Origin: Actinobacteria bacterium UBA4426
Lineage (GTDB): Bacteria > Actinomycetota > Actinomycetes > S36-B12
DNA: 64,000 nucleotides
Direction: 5' to 3'
Assembly (NCBI GenBank): GCA_002390705.1
Contig: DGQA01000010.1
Location: 1-64,000 of the forward strand
The notes beneath the pieces were generated by a model that searched no databases, had not been told where the DNA came from, and worked only from the letters and a program-made list of their open reading frames with translations. This document shows positions 8,100 to 16,817 of the stretch, piece after piece (the first letter of the stretch is position 1; every line of letters begins with the position of its first letter). Both the position numbers and the translations under genes were made by a program.

Positions 8100-10355
8100 A
8101 TGCTCCTTGATCCTCGCTCCCTCATGGACTCGGGTGAAGAGATTGTGCATCTTCGAGTAATTCCAGAAAATCCCGGTACAACTGAACCGTGGCCCAGGTG
8201 GGTCTCGCCCCAATTCCGTGCTTCCGTGAATCGCGATGGAATCTCATCTTTGTGGAAGCACCAAGTCGACTTCGCGGAAAGTGCCCACAATCGTGCGGAT
8301 TCCATTCTTGCCACCGGAACTGCAACTGGCAAAACAATTGCCTTCAATGCGCCAGCCGTAACGGGAGCACTCGACGGTGGCACGGTCCTCTACCTCTCAC
8401 CCACCAAAGCGCTGGCAGCAGATCAATCTGACACCTTGAGCACTTGGAACATCGATGGCATTCGCGCGGGCGTATACGACGGCGATACTTCGCGTGAGGA
8501 CCGTCAATGGTTGCGTAAACATGCCAACTACCTACTTACCAATCCAGACATGCTTCACTTTTCGATTCTGCCCGGACATAAATACTGGGCACATTATTTC
8601 CGGCACCTAGATTTTGTGATTGTCGATGAGGCGCACATATACAAAGGTGTCTTCGGCGCGCATGTCGCCATGATCATTCGACGGCTGCTGCGAATTGCGA
8701 ATAAGTACGGGGCTTCGCCCACAATTCTTGCTGCCTCCGCAACTTCGGGGAATCCCACACTTAGTCTAGAAATGCTCACCGGGCGTCCTGCTACCGCATT
8801 TACAGAGAACACAGCGGCGATCCCACAGCGAACATTTGTTTTCTGGCAGCCGCCAGCAATCCTAGGCACCGATACCAGGCGAGGCGTACTCGATGAAAGC
8901 GCACGACTGCTCGCTCGTATTGTCCCCAATGGAGACCAAGCCGTTGCCTTTGTACGATCGCGACACGGGGTTGAATACGTAGCCAAGGAAACTAAAGAAT
9001 TACTCGTCCAAGATTTTGAGCCCGCAGATCTTGAGCACATGGTTCGCGCTTATCGTGGCGGTTACCTTGCCCACGAACGCCGCGAACTTGAACAGGATCT
9101 GAGATCTGGTGAGATTCGAGCGATGGCCGCGACGAACGCGCTTGAACTTGGAATCGACATCACCGGGCTCGACATTGTGATTACCGCGGGCTGGCCAGGA
9201 ACCAAAGCGTCTCTGTGGCAGCAGGTCGGACGCGCGGGTCGAAGCGGACAAGAAGCACTCGCGATTTTCATCGCGAGAGAAGATCCACTAGACGCCTATG
9301 TGCTGCATCACCCTGAAACGTTTTTTGATTCCGAAGTTGAAGTAGCGATCTCCAATCCCTCAAACGAATACGTACTGGCCCCACACCTCTGCGCCGCTGC
9401 TCAAGAACTCCCATTAACCACGGTTGACCTATCCCAGTATTTCCCTTCCAACACACCCGAGGTTCTCCAGACTTTGGTGGAGCAGGGATTGTTGCGCAAG
9501 CGCCCCGTGGGTTGGTTCTGGACAAGTACCCGGTCAGCGAGTGCACTTGCTGACCTTCGCGGAACAGGGGGCGAAACGGTTCGGGTAGTTGAGCAAGGAA
9601 CTGGACGCCTATGCGGATACGTCGACAATGCGGCATCACACCGAACTGTCCATGAAGGGGCTGTCTACACGCACCAAGGGGAGACCTTTGTTGTCCTTGA
9701 ACTTGACCTTGATGCAGCCGTCGCATTAGTGGAGGCGACTCCCGTGGATTACACAACCTTCGCACGCGATATCAGCAATATTCACGTAACCAGCGAAGAG
9801 TTGTCCCACGAAACGACTCCGGGCCTTCGAATCCATTTTGGTGAAGTGGAGGTCACTTCACAAACCGTTTCATTTACCCGCAGGCACTTCACTGGTGAAA
9901 ACCTGGGAGCCGTACTTCTTGACCTACCGGTGCGATCGCTGAAAACCAAAGCCGTGTGGTGGACTTTTCCACTGAGTGAGACCGATGTTGATGACTCTGA
10001 CATTGCGGGCGCGATTCACGGTGCCGAACATGCGAGCATTGGAATGCTTCCCCTCTTTGCCAGTTGTGACCGATGGGACATTGGTGGCGTTTCTACACCA
10101 ATGCACCCCGACACAGGTGAGATCACGATATTTATTTATGACGGATTACAAGGTGGCGCCGGGATCGCCGAATTCGGATTCAACAATGCCTTTGGTTGGA
10201 TCAGTGCAACCCTCGAGGCGATACAAGCGTGCCCCTGCGATTTTGGCTGTCCAGGTTGCATCCAGTCGCCAAAGTGTGGAAATGGGAATGAACCACTCAG
10301 TAAAGCGGGGGCGATCAAGGTCCTCACACTGCTCAGTACCCAGCCCGAGCTGTAA
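8100..10355 (+). CDS. MrfA/YprA-like DEAH-box helicase with C-terminal Cys cluster
   Basis: Superfamily 2 helicase of the Lhr-related group that includes Bacillus MrfA, a 3'-5' DNA helicase used in mitomycin-type damage repair. From the ATG at 8100 it has about 751 aa. Motif I is TGTATGKT (about 72-79), motif II is DEAH (about 176-179), and motif VI is QQVGRAGRSGQ. The C-terminal domain ends with a CxC-x3-CxxC-x5-C cluster (about 711-726), the probable zinc site. No MrfB-like nuclease is adjacent. The start is uncertain: a TTG at 8055 and an ATG at 8124 are in frame, and only 8100 has even a weak AAGG site. The 3' end overlaps the convergent pilin-like gene by 23 bp. Confidence 0.88.
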   Translation: MLLDPRSLMDSGEEIVHLRVIPENPGTTEPWPRWVSPQFRASVNRDGISSLWKHQVDFAESAHNRADSILATGTATGKTIAFNAPAVTGALDGGTVLYLSPTKALAADQSDTLSTWNIDGIRAGVYDGDTSREDRQWLRKHANYLLTNPDMLHFSILPGHKYWAHYFRHLDFVIVDEAHIYKGVFGAHVAMIIRRLLRIANKYGASPTILAASATSGNPTLSLEMLTGRPATAFTENTAAIPQRTFVFWQPPAILGTDTRRGVLDESARLLARIVPNGDQAVAFVRSRHGVEYVAKETKELLVQDFEPADLEHMVRAYRGGYLAHERRELEQDLRSGEIRAMAATNALELGIDITGLDIVITAGWPGTKASLWQQVGRAGRSGQEALAIFIAREDPLDAYVLHHPETFFDSEVEVAISNPSNEYVLAPHLCAAAQELPLTTVDLSQYFPSNTPEVLQTLVEQGLLRKRPVGWFWTSTRSASALADLRGTGGETVRVVEQGTGRLCGYVDNAASHRTVHEGAVYTHQGETFVVLELDLDAAVALVEATPVDYTTFARDISNIHVTSEELSHETTPGLRIHFGEVEVTSQTVSFTRRHFTGENLGAVLLDLPVRSLKTKAVWWTFPLSETDVDDSDIAGAIHGAEHASIGMLPLFASCDRWDIGGVSTPMHPDTGEITIFIYDGLQGGAGIAEFGFNNAFGWISATLEAIQACPCDFGCPGCIQSPKCGNGNEPLSKAGAIKVLTLLSTQPEL

Positions 10356-10668
10356 CTGCGAGGAATTGAAGATGAGAAAACCGTGCGAGTAATTCTGGTG
10401 CCGGCATTCGCACTTCAACAATGACTTGTCCGTCCTTAACTTCACAAGCAAAGAGTTCCATCCCGTTGCGGGAACTGACCAAAGACGCAGCCACACAGGG
10501 CTCACCGGCAGTTTGTACAGCAGCTATCGCAGCTAAGTCAGCGTAACTCCCCAGGGTTGAGCGAGCCAGAGTTAATTGAACAACAAGCAGGGAAACCATT
10601 CCGGCACAACAAATTATTAGTCCCAAGGCTAGTGTGAGGACAGTCGCGCTCCCTTGTTCACTGCACAT
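10333..10668 (-). CDS. Rv3654c-family TadE-like protein
   Basis: Short protein (111 aa) with a pilin-type N-terminus: EQGSATVL followed by a strong hydrophobic helix (about residues 8-32), then a small domain with two cysteines. It matches the actinobacterial Rv3654c-type TadE-like proteins, last gene of the Tad pilus locus. It is probably a minor pseudopilin or assembly factor at the outer face of the membrane. It overlaps tadE by 11 bp at its start and the helicase gene by 23 bp at its end, which fits its terminal operon position. Confidence 0.75.
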   Translation of the reverse strand: MCSEQGSATVLTLALGLIICCAGMVSLLVVQLTLARSTLGSYADLAAIAAVQTAGEPCVAASLVSSRNGMELFACEVKDGQVIVEVRMPAPELLARFSHLQFLAVTARAGY

Positions 10669-11071
10669 TGAGCCACTCGCGTGGAGCAGTGTGACTTTGA
10701 GACAGCTCGAAAGGAATCGTGCCCATAAAACTCACACCAAATTCGCCCGGCTTCTGAGATTCAACGGAGATTGTGTTCGTGTCCCAAGTGATCTGTAAGA
10801 GCGCACTGGGCTCATTTCGATGAAAGATTTCCCGAACCGAATCTTCTCGCGCGCCACGAGCCAACTCACGAGCTGCCGTACGTGTTGCGTCACTCAGTGA
10901 AAGTGCTTGCACACCCAGTGAAATCCCGGAAAGAAAAACAAATGTCATGAGGAACAGAACCGGGACCATCAGCGCTGCTTCAAGTGTGGCCATTCCCTCG
11001 TCTTTGCGCAGTGCAGGGCAATTCCTTGGGTTAGCAAGCCAACCCAAGGAATCAACAGTCTGAATCGCCAC
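10658..11071 (-). CDS. tadE: TadE-family minor pilin
   Basis: Pilus-associated pseudopilin. A basic/acidic leader (RKDEG) is followed by MATLEAALMVPVL and a long hydrophobic helix. Gly just before the helix and Glu at mature position 5 match a type IV prepilin processing site. Because processing needs the leader, I prefer an upstream start: a GTG at 11071, 2 nt past the pilin stop, would be translationally coupled. The only ATG (10993) would leave no leader. The rest is about 75 residues of mixed alpha/beta character. A strong inverted repeat (11021-11052) overlaps the 5' end. The start is the main uncertainty. Confidence 0.75.
   Translation of the reverse strand: MAIQTVDSLGWLANPRNCPALRKDEGMATLEAALMVPVLFLMTFVFLSGISLGVQALSLSDATRTAARELARGAREDSVREIFHRNEPSALLQITWDTNTISVESQKPGEFGVSFMGTIPFELSQSHTAPREWLNVQ
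11021..11052 (-). promoter_or_regulatory. Strong hairpin between pilin and tadE
   Basis: Perfect 12-bp inverted repeat (ATTCCTTGGGTT ... AACCCAAGGAAT) with an 8-nt loop, starting 22 nt after the pilin stop codon in the direction of transcription. There is no T-run after it, so it is not a full intrinsic terminator. It could stabilise the pilin message, attenuate downstream tad genes, or control tadE translation. Such an element would let the major pilin exceed the minor proteins. Confidence 0.6.
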
Positions 11072-11073
11072 TT

Positions 11074-11265
11074 TTAACCAAAGAACCGTGCAAAAGCGTT
11101 GCTTATGATCGACCACAACAGGTCTCGCACACTGTCGCTCGTCAAAAGCTTGAGTAAAACCCCACCAAGTCCGGCGACCGCCACTGTTCCCACCGCGTAT
11201 TCGGCGGTGGTGAGCCCGGTGTCGTCTTTGAGTGCTGTCATGATTTTCGCGGAATTTATTTCCAT
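11074..11265 (-). CDS. Flp-type pilin, DUF4244 family
   Basis: Probable major pilin subunit of the Tad pilus, 63 aa from the ATG at 11265 (GAGAGG lies 9 nt upstream). The leader ends in KDDTG and the mature protein starts LTTAEYAVGT, with Glu at +5. This is the class III prepilin cleavage pattern seen in actinobacterial DUF4244 proteins. One hydrophobic helix (about 20-45) is followed by a short amphipathic tail ending in Phe-Phe-Gly. No prepilin peptidase is encoded nearby. It is followed by a strong hairpin, which fits high and separate expression. Confidence 0.8.
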   Translation of the reverse strand: MEINSAKIMTALKDDTGLTTAEYAVGTVAVAGLGGVLLKLLTSDSVRDLLWSIISNAFARFFG

Positions 11266-11361
11266 TAATGCCTCTCTGTATCCCGACTTTCGGTAACAGG
11301 ATGAGTCTGGGTCAGTTAAACGCACGCAAACAGATGTGAACTGCACGTTGTGGATGGAAGG

Positions 11362-12114
11362 TCAGCCTGGAAGAAAGCCTGTGGATGCGGCTAGGGATGC
11401 GACAATAGGGATCACTCCCAAGGCAAAGAATCCGGGTAAGAAACACAGGGCTAATGGAATAACAGCCTTCACTCCCGCCGTTCGTGCGGCCACCTCGACT
11501 CGAGATCGGTGCTCACGACGCATCTCATATGCGATGCCTAGCAACACTGACTCGAGCCCAGCGCCAGTGTCGTAAGAGCGCATTACACTTCGGGCGAGGC
11601 GACCTAGCGCGGGTTCACTAGCCAGCACGCCCCATGCCTCCCGAGGGTCGGCTCCCAACTCAATCGCTGAGATCACCGGAGAAAGTCGCATGCGAACGGG
11701 ACTATCGCGCATTGCCGCCGTAGCGGCGACCAACGAGCTACGAATAGTCGCCCCAGAAGCCAGGGTGGCTGCGAGTAGGTCAATGAAAACGGGAGTATCT
11801 CGAGCAAGTTTCGTTGCTTCAGCGTCGGAGGGACCACCCTCACGTTTAACCATTATTCGAATTAAGGACATTGCGGCGAGGACTCCAATAACCAGGCCCA
11901 TGAATCCGCCGAATGTCGCGCCCAGTAACGCTCCACCCACTAGGCCGGTCATATGTAAAACTATCGGAGAGACTGCACTCGCTTTTGTATCCGTCTTTAT
12001 TGAGTCACCGTGAATAATTCGAGTTAGTCGATTACGTGGTCTTCGCTGTGACGGTAGCGGCTTCATAAACAAATAGATGCTGAACGCGGTCAGAGTCGCA
12101 GAGATCACAATCAC
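11362..12114 (-). CDS. tadC: Tad pilus inner-membrane protein TadC-like (T2SS F family)
   Basis: Membrane platform protein of the Tad secretion machine, 250 aa. The start is the GTG at 12114, which overlaps the tadB stop as GTGA and has GAGG 7 nt upstream. It has an N-terminal membrane segment, a paired hydrophobic segment near 70-105, a cytoplasmic helical T2SSF domain (with LGADPREAW and an RSYDTGAGLE region) and a C-terminal hydrophobic pair. With TadB it anchors the ATPase TadA. The gap to the pilin gene is 96 bp. Confidence 0.82.
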   Translation of the reverse strand: MIVISATLTAFSIYLFMKPLPSQRRPRNRLTRIIHGDSIKTDTKASAVSPIVLHMTGLVGGALLGATFGGFMGLVIGVLAAMSLIRIMVKREGGPSDAEATKLARDTPVFIDLLAATLASGATIRSSLVAATAAMRDSPVRMRLSPVISAIELGADPREAWGVLASEPALGRLARSVMRSYDTGAGLESVLLGIAYEMRREHRSRVEVAARTAGVKAVIPLALCFLPGFFALGVIPIVASLAASTGFLPG

Positions 12115-12809
12115 AGCATCGCCTCGACACCGTGAACTATCCGTGACGTCCACCATAAACCCAGCAGTGTTAATCCCCCACCAAAAATCAAGGTTCCTAA
12201 GCCGAGCAGGCTAGAAAAAAACCACGTCAACGGTTGTGCGCCCAGCATGTAACCCAGGCCAATCCCGACAATGGGTAAAAATCCTAAGGTAGCCGCAGTT
12301 GCGCGAGGTCCCGCTAATTCGGCTTCAAGATGCCCGCGAATTTCTTGCTGTGCCCGCATTGCCAAATAGAGCGAGGAAATACTTGCCGCCAATCCCGCTC
12401 CACTATTAATTCCCACCTGCCAACATGCAGCGAGGTATCTCAGTTCGGGCCGTGCCTGGGCATCAATGGCTAAAGCCTCGATCGTGTCACCGTGCGCGAT
12501 AGCAGCGCGATAAGTGAAGGGCCACACCTTCGGGCCAACATTGATCAGTGCCGCTTCCGGTGCGTGGCCTGCCTTTAGCTCAGCCATAAGCACTGAGATT
12601 GCCCCGAGTGATTCCTCTTGCTGCTCACTCATCACCTTTCGCCCCTGACTTCCCCACTTTCGCGTGAACCTGGCAAGGAGGACGGATCCCCTACCCAAGA
12701 ACTGCTCCCCCGATTCGGTGAAACTCACATTATTGAGCCGAGATCGAGCTCGAACAGGGATAAGAAACCAAGCACTCAGCCCTGCGGCAAAAGCCGCACA
12801 CACAATCAC
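12111..12809 (-). CDS. tadB: Tad pilus inner-membrane protein TadB-like (T2SS F family)
   Basis: Second platform protein, 232 aa. It starts with a GTG that overlaps the tadA stop (GTGA). There is an N-terminal membrane helix, a cytoplasmic domain with ELKAGHAPEAAL and a long helical stretch, then two C-terminal membrane helices (about 165-190 and 198-220). The pattern fits the GspF/TadB fold. It is shorter than proteobacterial TadB, as is usual in actinobacteria. Tight overlaps on both sides make it part of a single translational chain tadZ-tadA-tadB-tadC. Confidence 0.82.
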   Translation of the reverse strand: MIVCAAFAAGLSAWFLIPVRARSRLNNVSFTESGEQFLGRGSVLLARFTRKWGSQGRKVMSEQQEESLGAISVLMAELKAGHAPEAALINVGPKVWPFTYRAAIAHGDTIEALAIDAQARPELRYLAACWQVGINSGAGLAASISSLYLAMRAQQEIRGHLEAELAGPRATAATLGFLPIVGIGLGYMLGAQPLTWFFSSLLGLGTLIFGGGLTLLGLWWTSRIVHGVEAML

Positions 12810-13954
12810 TGGCTACCCTGCTCGCAGCGACTGAGGAGCTCAACCAAACCCGATTCCCTGACCCATTGCCCATTACTTCGGGTCAGCGCTGGACGAGTGG
12901 TCACCACACCACTGTCACTGAAGTCAAGAACATGGATGCTGTCCACGTAGCGGCGCCCACCATGACGAGCAAGATGAATAACTGCATCAAGACCTGCACC
13001 AATGAGAGCGTGAAGGGCAGCACGCTCCACTCCAGCCGTTAAACCTAAGGCCGCGAGTCGGGCGGGAACCGCTTGCGGACTATTCGCATGCACCGTGCCG
13101 CAGCCACCTTCATGGCCAGTATTGAGGGCGGTTAGTAATTCAATGACTTCCGGGCCACGGACTTCACCTACCACTATTCGATCCGGTCGCATTCGTAAGG
13201 AGGTCCGTACGAGATCGCGCAAAAGAATCGATCCTTTGCCTTCAATGTTAGCTAAACGACTTTGCATGCGGACCACATGCGGATGCGCAGGATTGAGTTC
13301 AGCAGAATCTTCGACGACAACAATTCGGTGCGCTGGATCCACATGCGCGAGCAAAGCTGAAAGAACCGAAGTCTTGCCTGTTCCGGTTCCGCCACTAATG
13401 AGAAAGGCAAGTCGACCACGAATCATAGAAACGAGAAGGTCAGCAACCGATTCATCAATTGACCCGGCCGCGACCAAAGACTCCAAGGTAAAGGATTTTG
13501 CGCTGGGAATTCGCAGTGAAACAATTGTTCCGTCCGTTGAGATTGGCGGAAGAACACAATGTAGGCGTGTTCCATCGCGCAGTTGCGCATCCACCATAGG
13601 CGAGGCGTCATCTAGTCGCCGCCCAGCAGTCGAAGCCAACCGCTGAGCTAGTCGTCGAATCTCCTGGTCTGAACCAAATCTAATTTCAGTCAGTACCAAC
13701 CCTTGCCCGCGATCACACCACACTGAATCCGGGCCGTTCACCAACACATCAGTTATGCCACGTTCCTCAAGCAGCGGTTGCAGAACGCCAGCGCCGTTAA
13801 ACTCCCGTTCAAGAATAAGCACTAGGTCCTCTACCAACTCCTCGCTCAAAACCACTCCCTCTTCGCGCAGCGCGCCAAGAACATGCGAGTGAGATACGAC
13901 GGCATTGGACGTGATCAGTCGATTTCGGACTCTACTTACCAGTGCCTTGTTCAT
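12806..13954 (-). CDS. tadA: Tad pilus assembly ATPase TadA (CpaF family)
   Basis: Hexameric secretion ATPase that powers pilus extension and probably retraction. 382 aa. The N-terminal domain has the CpaF-type ITDVLVNGP motif (67-75) and LRDGTRLHCVLPP. Walker A is GGTGTGKTS (188-196), the Asp box is around VVVEDSAEL, the Walker B-like segment is RIVVGEVRG (259-267), and the His box is TGHEGGCGTVHA (279-290). It starts with ATG overlapping the tadZ stop (ATGA). This is unrelated to the tRNA deaminase also called tadA at 51 kb. Confidence 0.93.
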   Translation of the reverse strand: MNKALVSRVRNRLITSNAVVSHSHVLGALREEGVVLSEELVEDLVLILEREFNGAGVLQPLLEERGITDVLVNGPDSVWCDRGQGLVLTEIRFGSDQEIRRLAQRLASTAGRRLDDASPMVDAQLRDGTRLHCVLPPISTDGTIVSLRIPSAKSFTLESLVAAGSIDESVADLLVSMIRGRLAFLISGGTGTGKTSVLSALLAHVDPAHRIVVVEDSAELNPAHPHVVRMQSRLANIEGKGSILLRDLVRTSLRMRPDRIVVGEVRGPEVIELLTALNTGHEGGCGTVHANSPQAVPARLAALGLTAGVERAALHALIGAGLDAVIHLARHGGRRYVDSIHVLDFSDSGVVTTRPALTRSNGQWVRESGLVELLSRCEQGSQ

Positions 13955-15066
13955 GCCGTGTTTTTCGAGCCGTGGTTTTGCACCTCACCCAGCAACACTT
14001 CGCACACTTGCCGGTATCCGGAATTAGTGCCGGGTGGATCCCCTTCATCAGCACGCGTTGTCATAGCCGGCATAAAGGCAATCTCAGTGAGATCCTGACA
14101 ATTTAAGGCGCTGGAAACGTCCGGTGAACCTAAACCTTTTGAGTCGCTGATCAAAACAAATTGAACCTGACCACCAGAATTTCTCACCCTTTGAGAAACT
14201 GCAATGCTTCCAGCAATCGCGCGAACGTGATTGCGAGTGATTACACAAGTAACCGTGCTCTGCCCAATCAAAAGCTCATTGCAATCACTGTGTTCACGCG
14301 GAAGGTCAAGGACAACGAGATCAAATGCGCGCCGCGCTGCATCAATGACCGCAGCCACAATTTCTACGCTAACGCCACCGAAACAGGATCGACTCTGTGA
14401 GAGGAAGGCTACGCCATTGGCTCTGGGCAGCGCCGCTGCCAGCGTGTCCACAGATATGCGTCCTGAGCCTGGATCGATGTCACACCAACGTGCGCCAGGG
14501 ATCTCTTCCGCCCCGAGGACCAGATCTATTCCGCCACCAAATTGATCGAGGTCAATGACAACCGCGCTCATCCCACGCGCAACCGCATGCGTAGCAAGAT
14601 TCACCGCGAATGTCGATGCACCGACCCCACCGCTCCCCGCAACTACGGAAATCACATTAGAACTCACCACCCCTTGCGCAGGGTCCGCAATTGTCACCTC
14701 TGAAAGTACCTCTGTTAACCGGGAACTGGCGGCGGGCAGCTCCAGCACGTTTTCAGCGCCCAGCGCCACCGCGTGCCGCCACATGTCTCGCTCCGAAATT
14801 GATTCAGCAGCAACTCCCAGCCCCACCTCGCTGCTCACATGCACGACTAGCAAGTGGGATCGGCGCGGGACAAGATTCTCAACACATTTCCCTGCCAGGT
14901 CTGAGCCCACCAAAACAAATTCCGCTCCCTCCCACAGATCTCTGGCAATTAGCGGCGACTCGGCGACACGCAGATCAAATCGGAGTGAATCGACGACGGC
15001 TTTAGTGTGCTTCATGAGGCGGGGATCCGTAGTGACCAAAAGTAATACCCGAGGTGAATGTGACAT
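13951..15066 (-). CDS. tadZ: TadZ/CpaE/Ssd-like ParA-family protein
   Basis: MinD/ParA-superfamily protein that positions the Tad machine at the cell pole; the mycobacterial relative is Ssd, which affects septum placement. 371 aa from the ATG at 15066 (GGTGAG upstream). An N-terminal receiver-like domain (about 1-120) is followed by a P-loop domain. The Walker A is GSGGVGAST, with Ala where the invariant Lys of active MinD-type ATPases would be, so ATP binding may be weak, as in other TadZ/CpaE proteins. DLDQFGGGIDL follows. It is the first gene of the pilus operon and is divergent from the HAD gene. Confidence 0.85.
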   Translation of the reverse strand: MSHSPRVLLLVTTDPRLMKHTKAVVDSLRFDLRVAESPLIARDLWEGAEFVLVGSDLAGKCVENLVPRRSHLLVVHVSSEVGLGVAAESISERDMWRHAVALGAENVLELPAASSRLTEVLSEVTIADPAQGVVSSNVISVVAGSGGVGASTFAVNLATHAVARGMSAVVIDLDQFGGGIDLVLGAEEIPGARWCDIDPGSGRISVDTLAAALPRANGVAFLSQSRSCFGGVSVEIVAAVIDAARRAFDLVVLDLPREHSDCNELLIGQSTVTCVITRNHVRAIAGSIAVSQRVRNSGGQVQFVLISDSKGLGSPDVSSALNCQDLTEIAFMPAMTTRADEGDPPGTNSGYRQVCEVLLGEVQNHGSKNTA

Positions 15067-15152
15067 GGTCTCACCCAATGCCACTGCGACACATTTGTTA
15101 ATAGTCAATTTCAACGCTGTGGACAACTCTGTCAATGCGTTATCGTGGTCCT

Positions 15153-15935
15153 ATGCCAGTCGCTGCATTCTTCGACTTAGACAAGACCATTTTAGCTAAA
15201 TCCAGCTCATTTGTGTTCGCAAAGCCTTTCTACAAAGAAGGTCTCATCGGGCGAACCGACGTCATGCGCAGCGCGTATGCCCAGTTTATGTTTCTCACGT
15301 CCGGCGCTGATCATGATCAAATGGAGTCAATGCGGGAATACATGTCCCAACTCGTCACCGGTTGGGATGCCGCAAAAGTTCAGGCAATAGTGGCCGAAAC
15401 ACTCGATACCCTAATTGACCCACTTGTTTACCAGGAAGCTCTTGACTTAATTAATTTTCATAAAGAACAAGGTCACACGGTCATCGTCATTTCAACCTCA
15501 GGAAACGAAATGGTGGAACCAATTGCCGCTCGCCTCGGTGCTGATATTGCGATTGGAACCCAAGTTGCAATAGTTGACGGCAAATACACGGGTGAAATAA
15601 TTTTCTACGCATACGGTGAAGGCAAAGCCGAAGCAATGCAATCCTTAGCGATTGAACACGCTTTTGATCTCAATGAGTGCTTTGCCTACTCAGACTCGTA
15701 CACAGACCTACCCATGCTTGACGCCGTTGGTAATCCACGAGCGGTCAACCCCGACAGTGATCTTCGCGCAGTCGCAATCGAGCGAAACTGGGCAGTACTT
15801 GATTTTGAAAAACCAGTCTCCATGCGGGCTAAAGTTGAAAAGCGTCAGGCAATCGCGGCTAGTGCTGGTGTAGCCATAGGAGCCGTCGCACTTGGGCTCA
15901 CTTGGTATGCCAAGCGCTACAGTCTTCGTGCTTAA
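15153..15935 (+). CDS. HAD-IB family hydrolase (SerB-like phosphatase)
   Basis: Haloacid-dehalogenase phosphatase, 260 aa from the ATG at 15153. Motif I is FFDLDKT (nucleophile Asp8, acid/base Asp10), motif II is VISTSG, and motif IV is SDSYTDLPML. A C-terminal hydrophobic segment (about 235-252, AIAASAGVAIGAVALGLTW) followed by basic residues suggests membrane anchoring. The family is the actinobacterial HAD-IB group (Rv3661-like) that sits beside the Tad locus in many genomes. The substrate is unknown; phosphoserine-like or lipid phosphates are possible. There is no clear Shine-Dalgarno site, so translation may be leaderless. Confidence 0.85.
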   Translation: MPVAAFFDLDKTILAKSSSFVFAKPFYKEGLIGRTDVMRSAYAQFMFLTSGADHDQMESMREYMSQLVTGWDAAKVQAIVAETLDTLIDPLVYQEALDLINFHKEQGHTVIVISTSGNEMVEPIAARLGADIAIGTQVAIVDGKYTGEIIFYAYGEGKAEAMQSLAIEHAFDLNECFAYSDSYTDLPMLDAVGNPRAVNPDSDLRAVAIERNWAVLDFEKPVSMRAKVEKRQAIAASAGVAIGAVALGLTWYAKRYSLRA

Positions 15936-15944
15936 AATTCGCGT

Positions 15945-16694
15945 CTAAATAACAACCGCCCTAGCACCGAGCCCGAGGCTTGCCGAAAACCACTCAAAGT
16001 AACTCTCAATTCCTGCTTGGGTCCCAGTGGAAAAATCTCGAATTGCCGTGACATAGGCCGTTCTCGTTGATTCGAACATTCCATTTTCGGGGATCGAAAA
16101 GTTTGAAGGATCAACACTTCGCGCACTCAACACAGTTCGCACAGTCGCGCGAGCGACGAGACCTGAGCCCCAAGTGAATGGACGCAGTCGCATTATTTCA
16201 CCATGGATGTAACCAGCCTCGAGAACTGCCGGCACTCTCGTCGTTGAACATTGTTGGGAAAGTCGCATCAGCGCGCCTGGAATTTCCTGGTGCTGCGGCA
16301 GCGATCCAATGTGTAGCGGATCATCAGCTTTTTGAGTTAAACGCGGACGCGCAAGCTCTTGAACGTCAACGAATTCCTTGGCGACAAGAGTGTGGAGCCC
16401 CGTTATCACCTGCAGTGGCGCATTCGGCCAAATTTCACTCATTCTTGGGGCCTCGGCCGTGACGGCCAAGCTGGCGGCGAGGACTTTGCCCATAGGTGAT
16501 TGCTCGACGCCCACTAGATCTGCACCTTCCAGAGCCGCCGAGTCCGCGCCGCCTCTAGCTATTGAAGATTGGGCGACTTCCCGTGATGCCGCACGGACAT
16601 CTCGGCGCCAGAGCAATTCATCAATATCTGCGCGGGCCGCGCCGGTAAGCTCTTGGACCAGTTTCCACTGAGCGATCTGTTCCAGTGTCAGCAT
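15945..16694 (-). CDS. Rv3662c-like protein with degenerate Fic motif
   Basis: About 249 aa, all-helical, no signal peptide or membrane segment. The segment HGEIMRLRPFTWGSGLVAR resembles the Fic core HPFxxGNGRxxR, but the catalytic His is Arg, the second Gly-Asn-Gly is Gly-Ser-Gly, and the first Arg is Leu. AMPylation by the usual mechanism therefore looks impossible. The family is conserved between the Tad/HAD genes and acs in actinobacteria (Rv3662c position) and is often labelled oxidoreductase without evidence. Start is uncertain: ATG at 16694 or 16709, or TTG at 16715. It is convergent with the HAD gene (9-bp gap). Confidence 0.65.
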   Translation of the reverse strand: MLTLEQIAQWKLVQELTGAARADIDELLWRRDVRAASREVAQSSIARGGADSAALEGADLVGVEQSPMGKVLAASLAVTAEAPRMSEIWPNAPLQVITGLHTLVAKEFVDVQELARPRLTQKADDPLHIGSLPQHQEIPGALMRLSQQCSTTRVPAVLEAGYIHGEIMRLRPFTWGSGLVARATVRTVLSARSVDPSNFSIPENGMFESTRTAYVTAIRDFSTGTQAGIESYFEWFSASLGLGARAVVI

Positions 16695-16817
16695 GAGGCA
16701 ACCGTACATATCCAAAAATTACACCGCGTCAAAAGACCCCGATTGTTAAATCATGGCCCTACTGTGTCCGAAAATTCGGTAAGTTTGTGTCACCCGTTAT
16801 TTAAGGAGCTTTCCCAC

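Noticed and set aside
12806..13954. Conjugation or type II secretion ATPase
   Set aside because: Neighbouring TadZ, TadB, TadC, a DUF4244 pilin and TadE identify a Tad pilus system.
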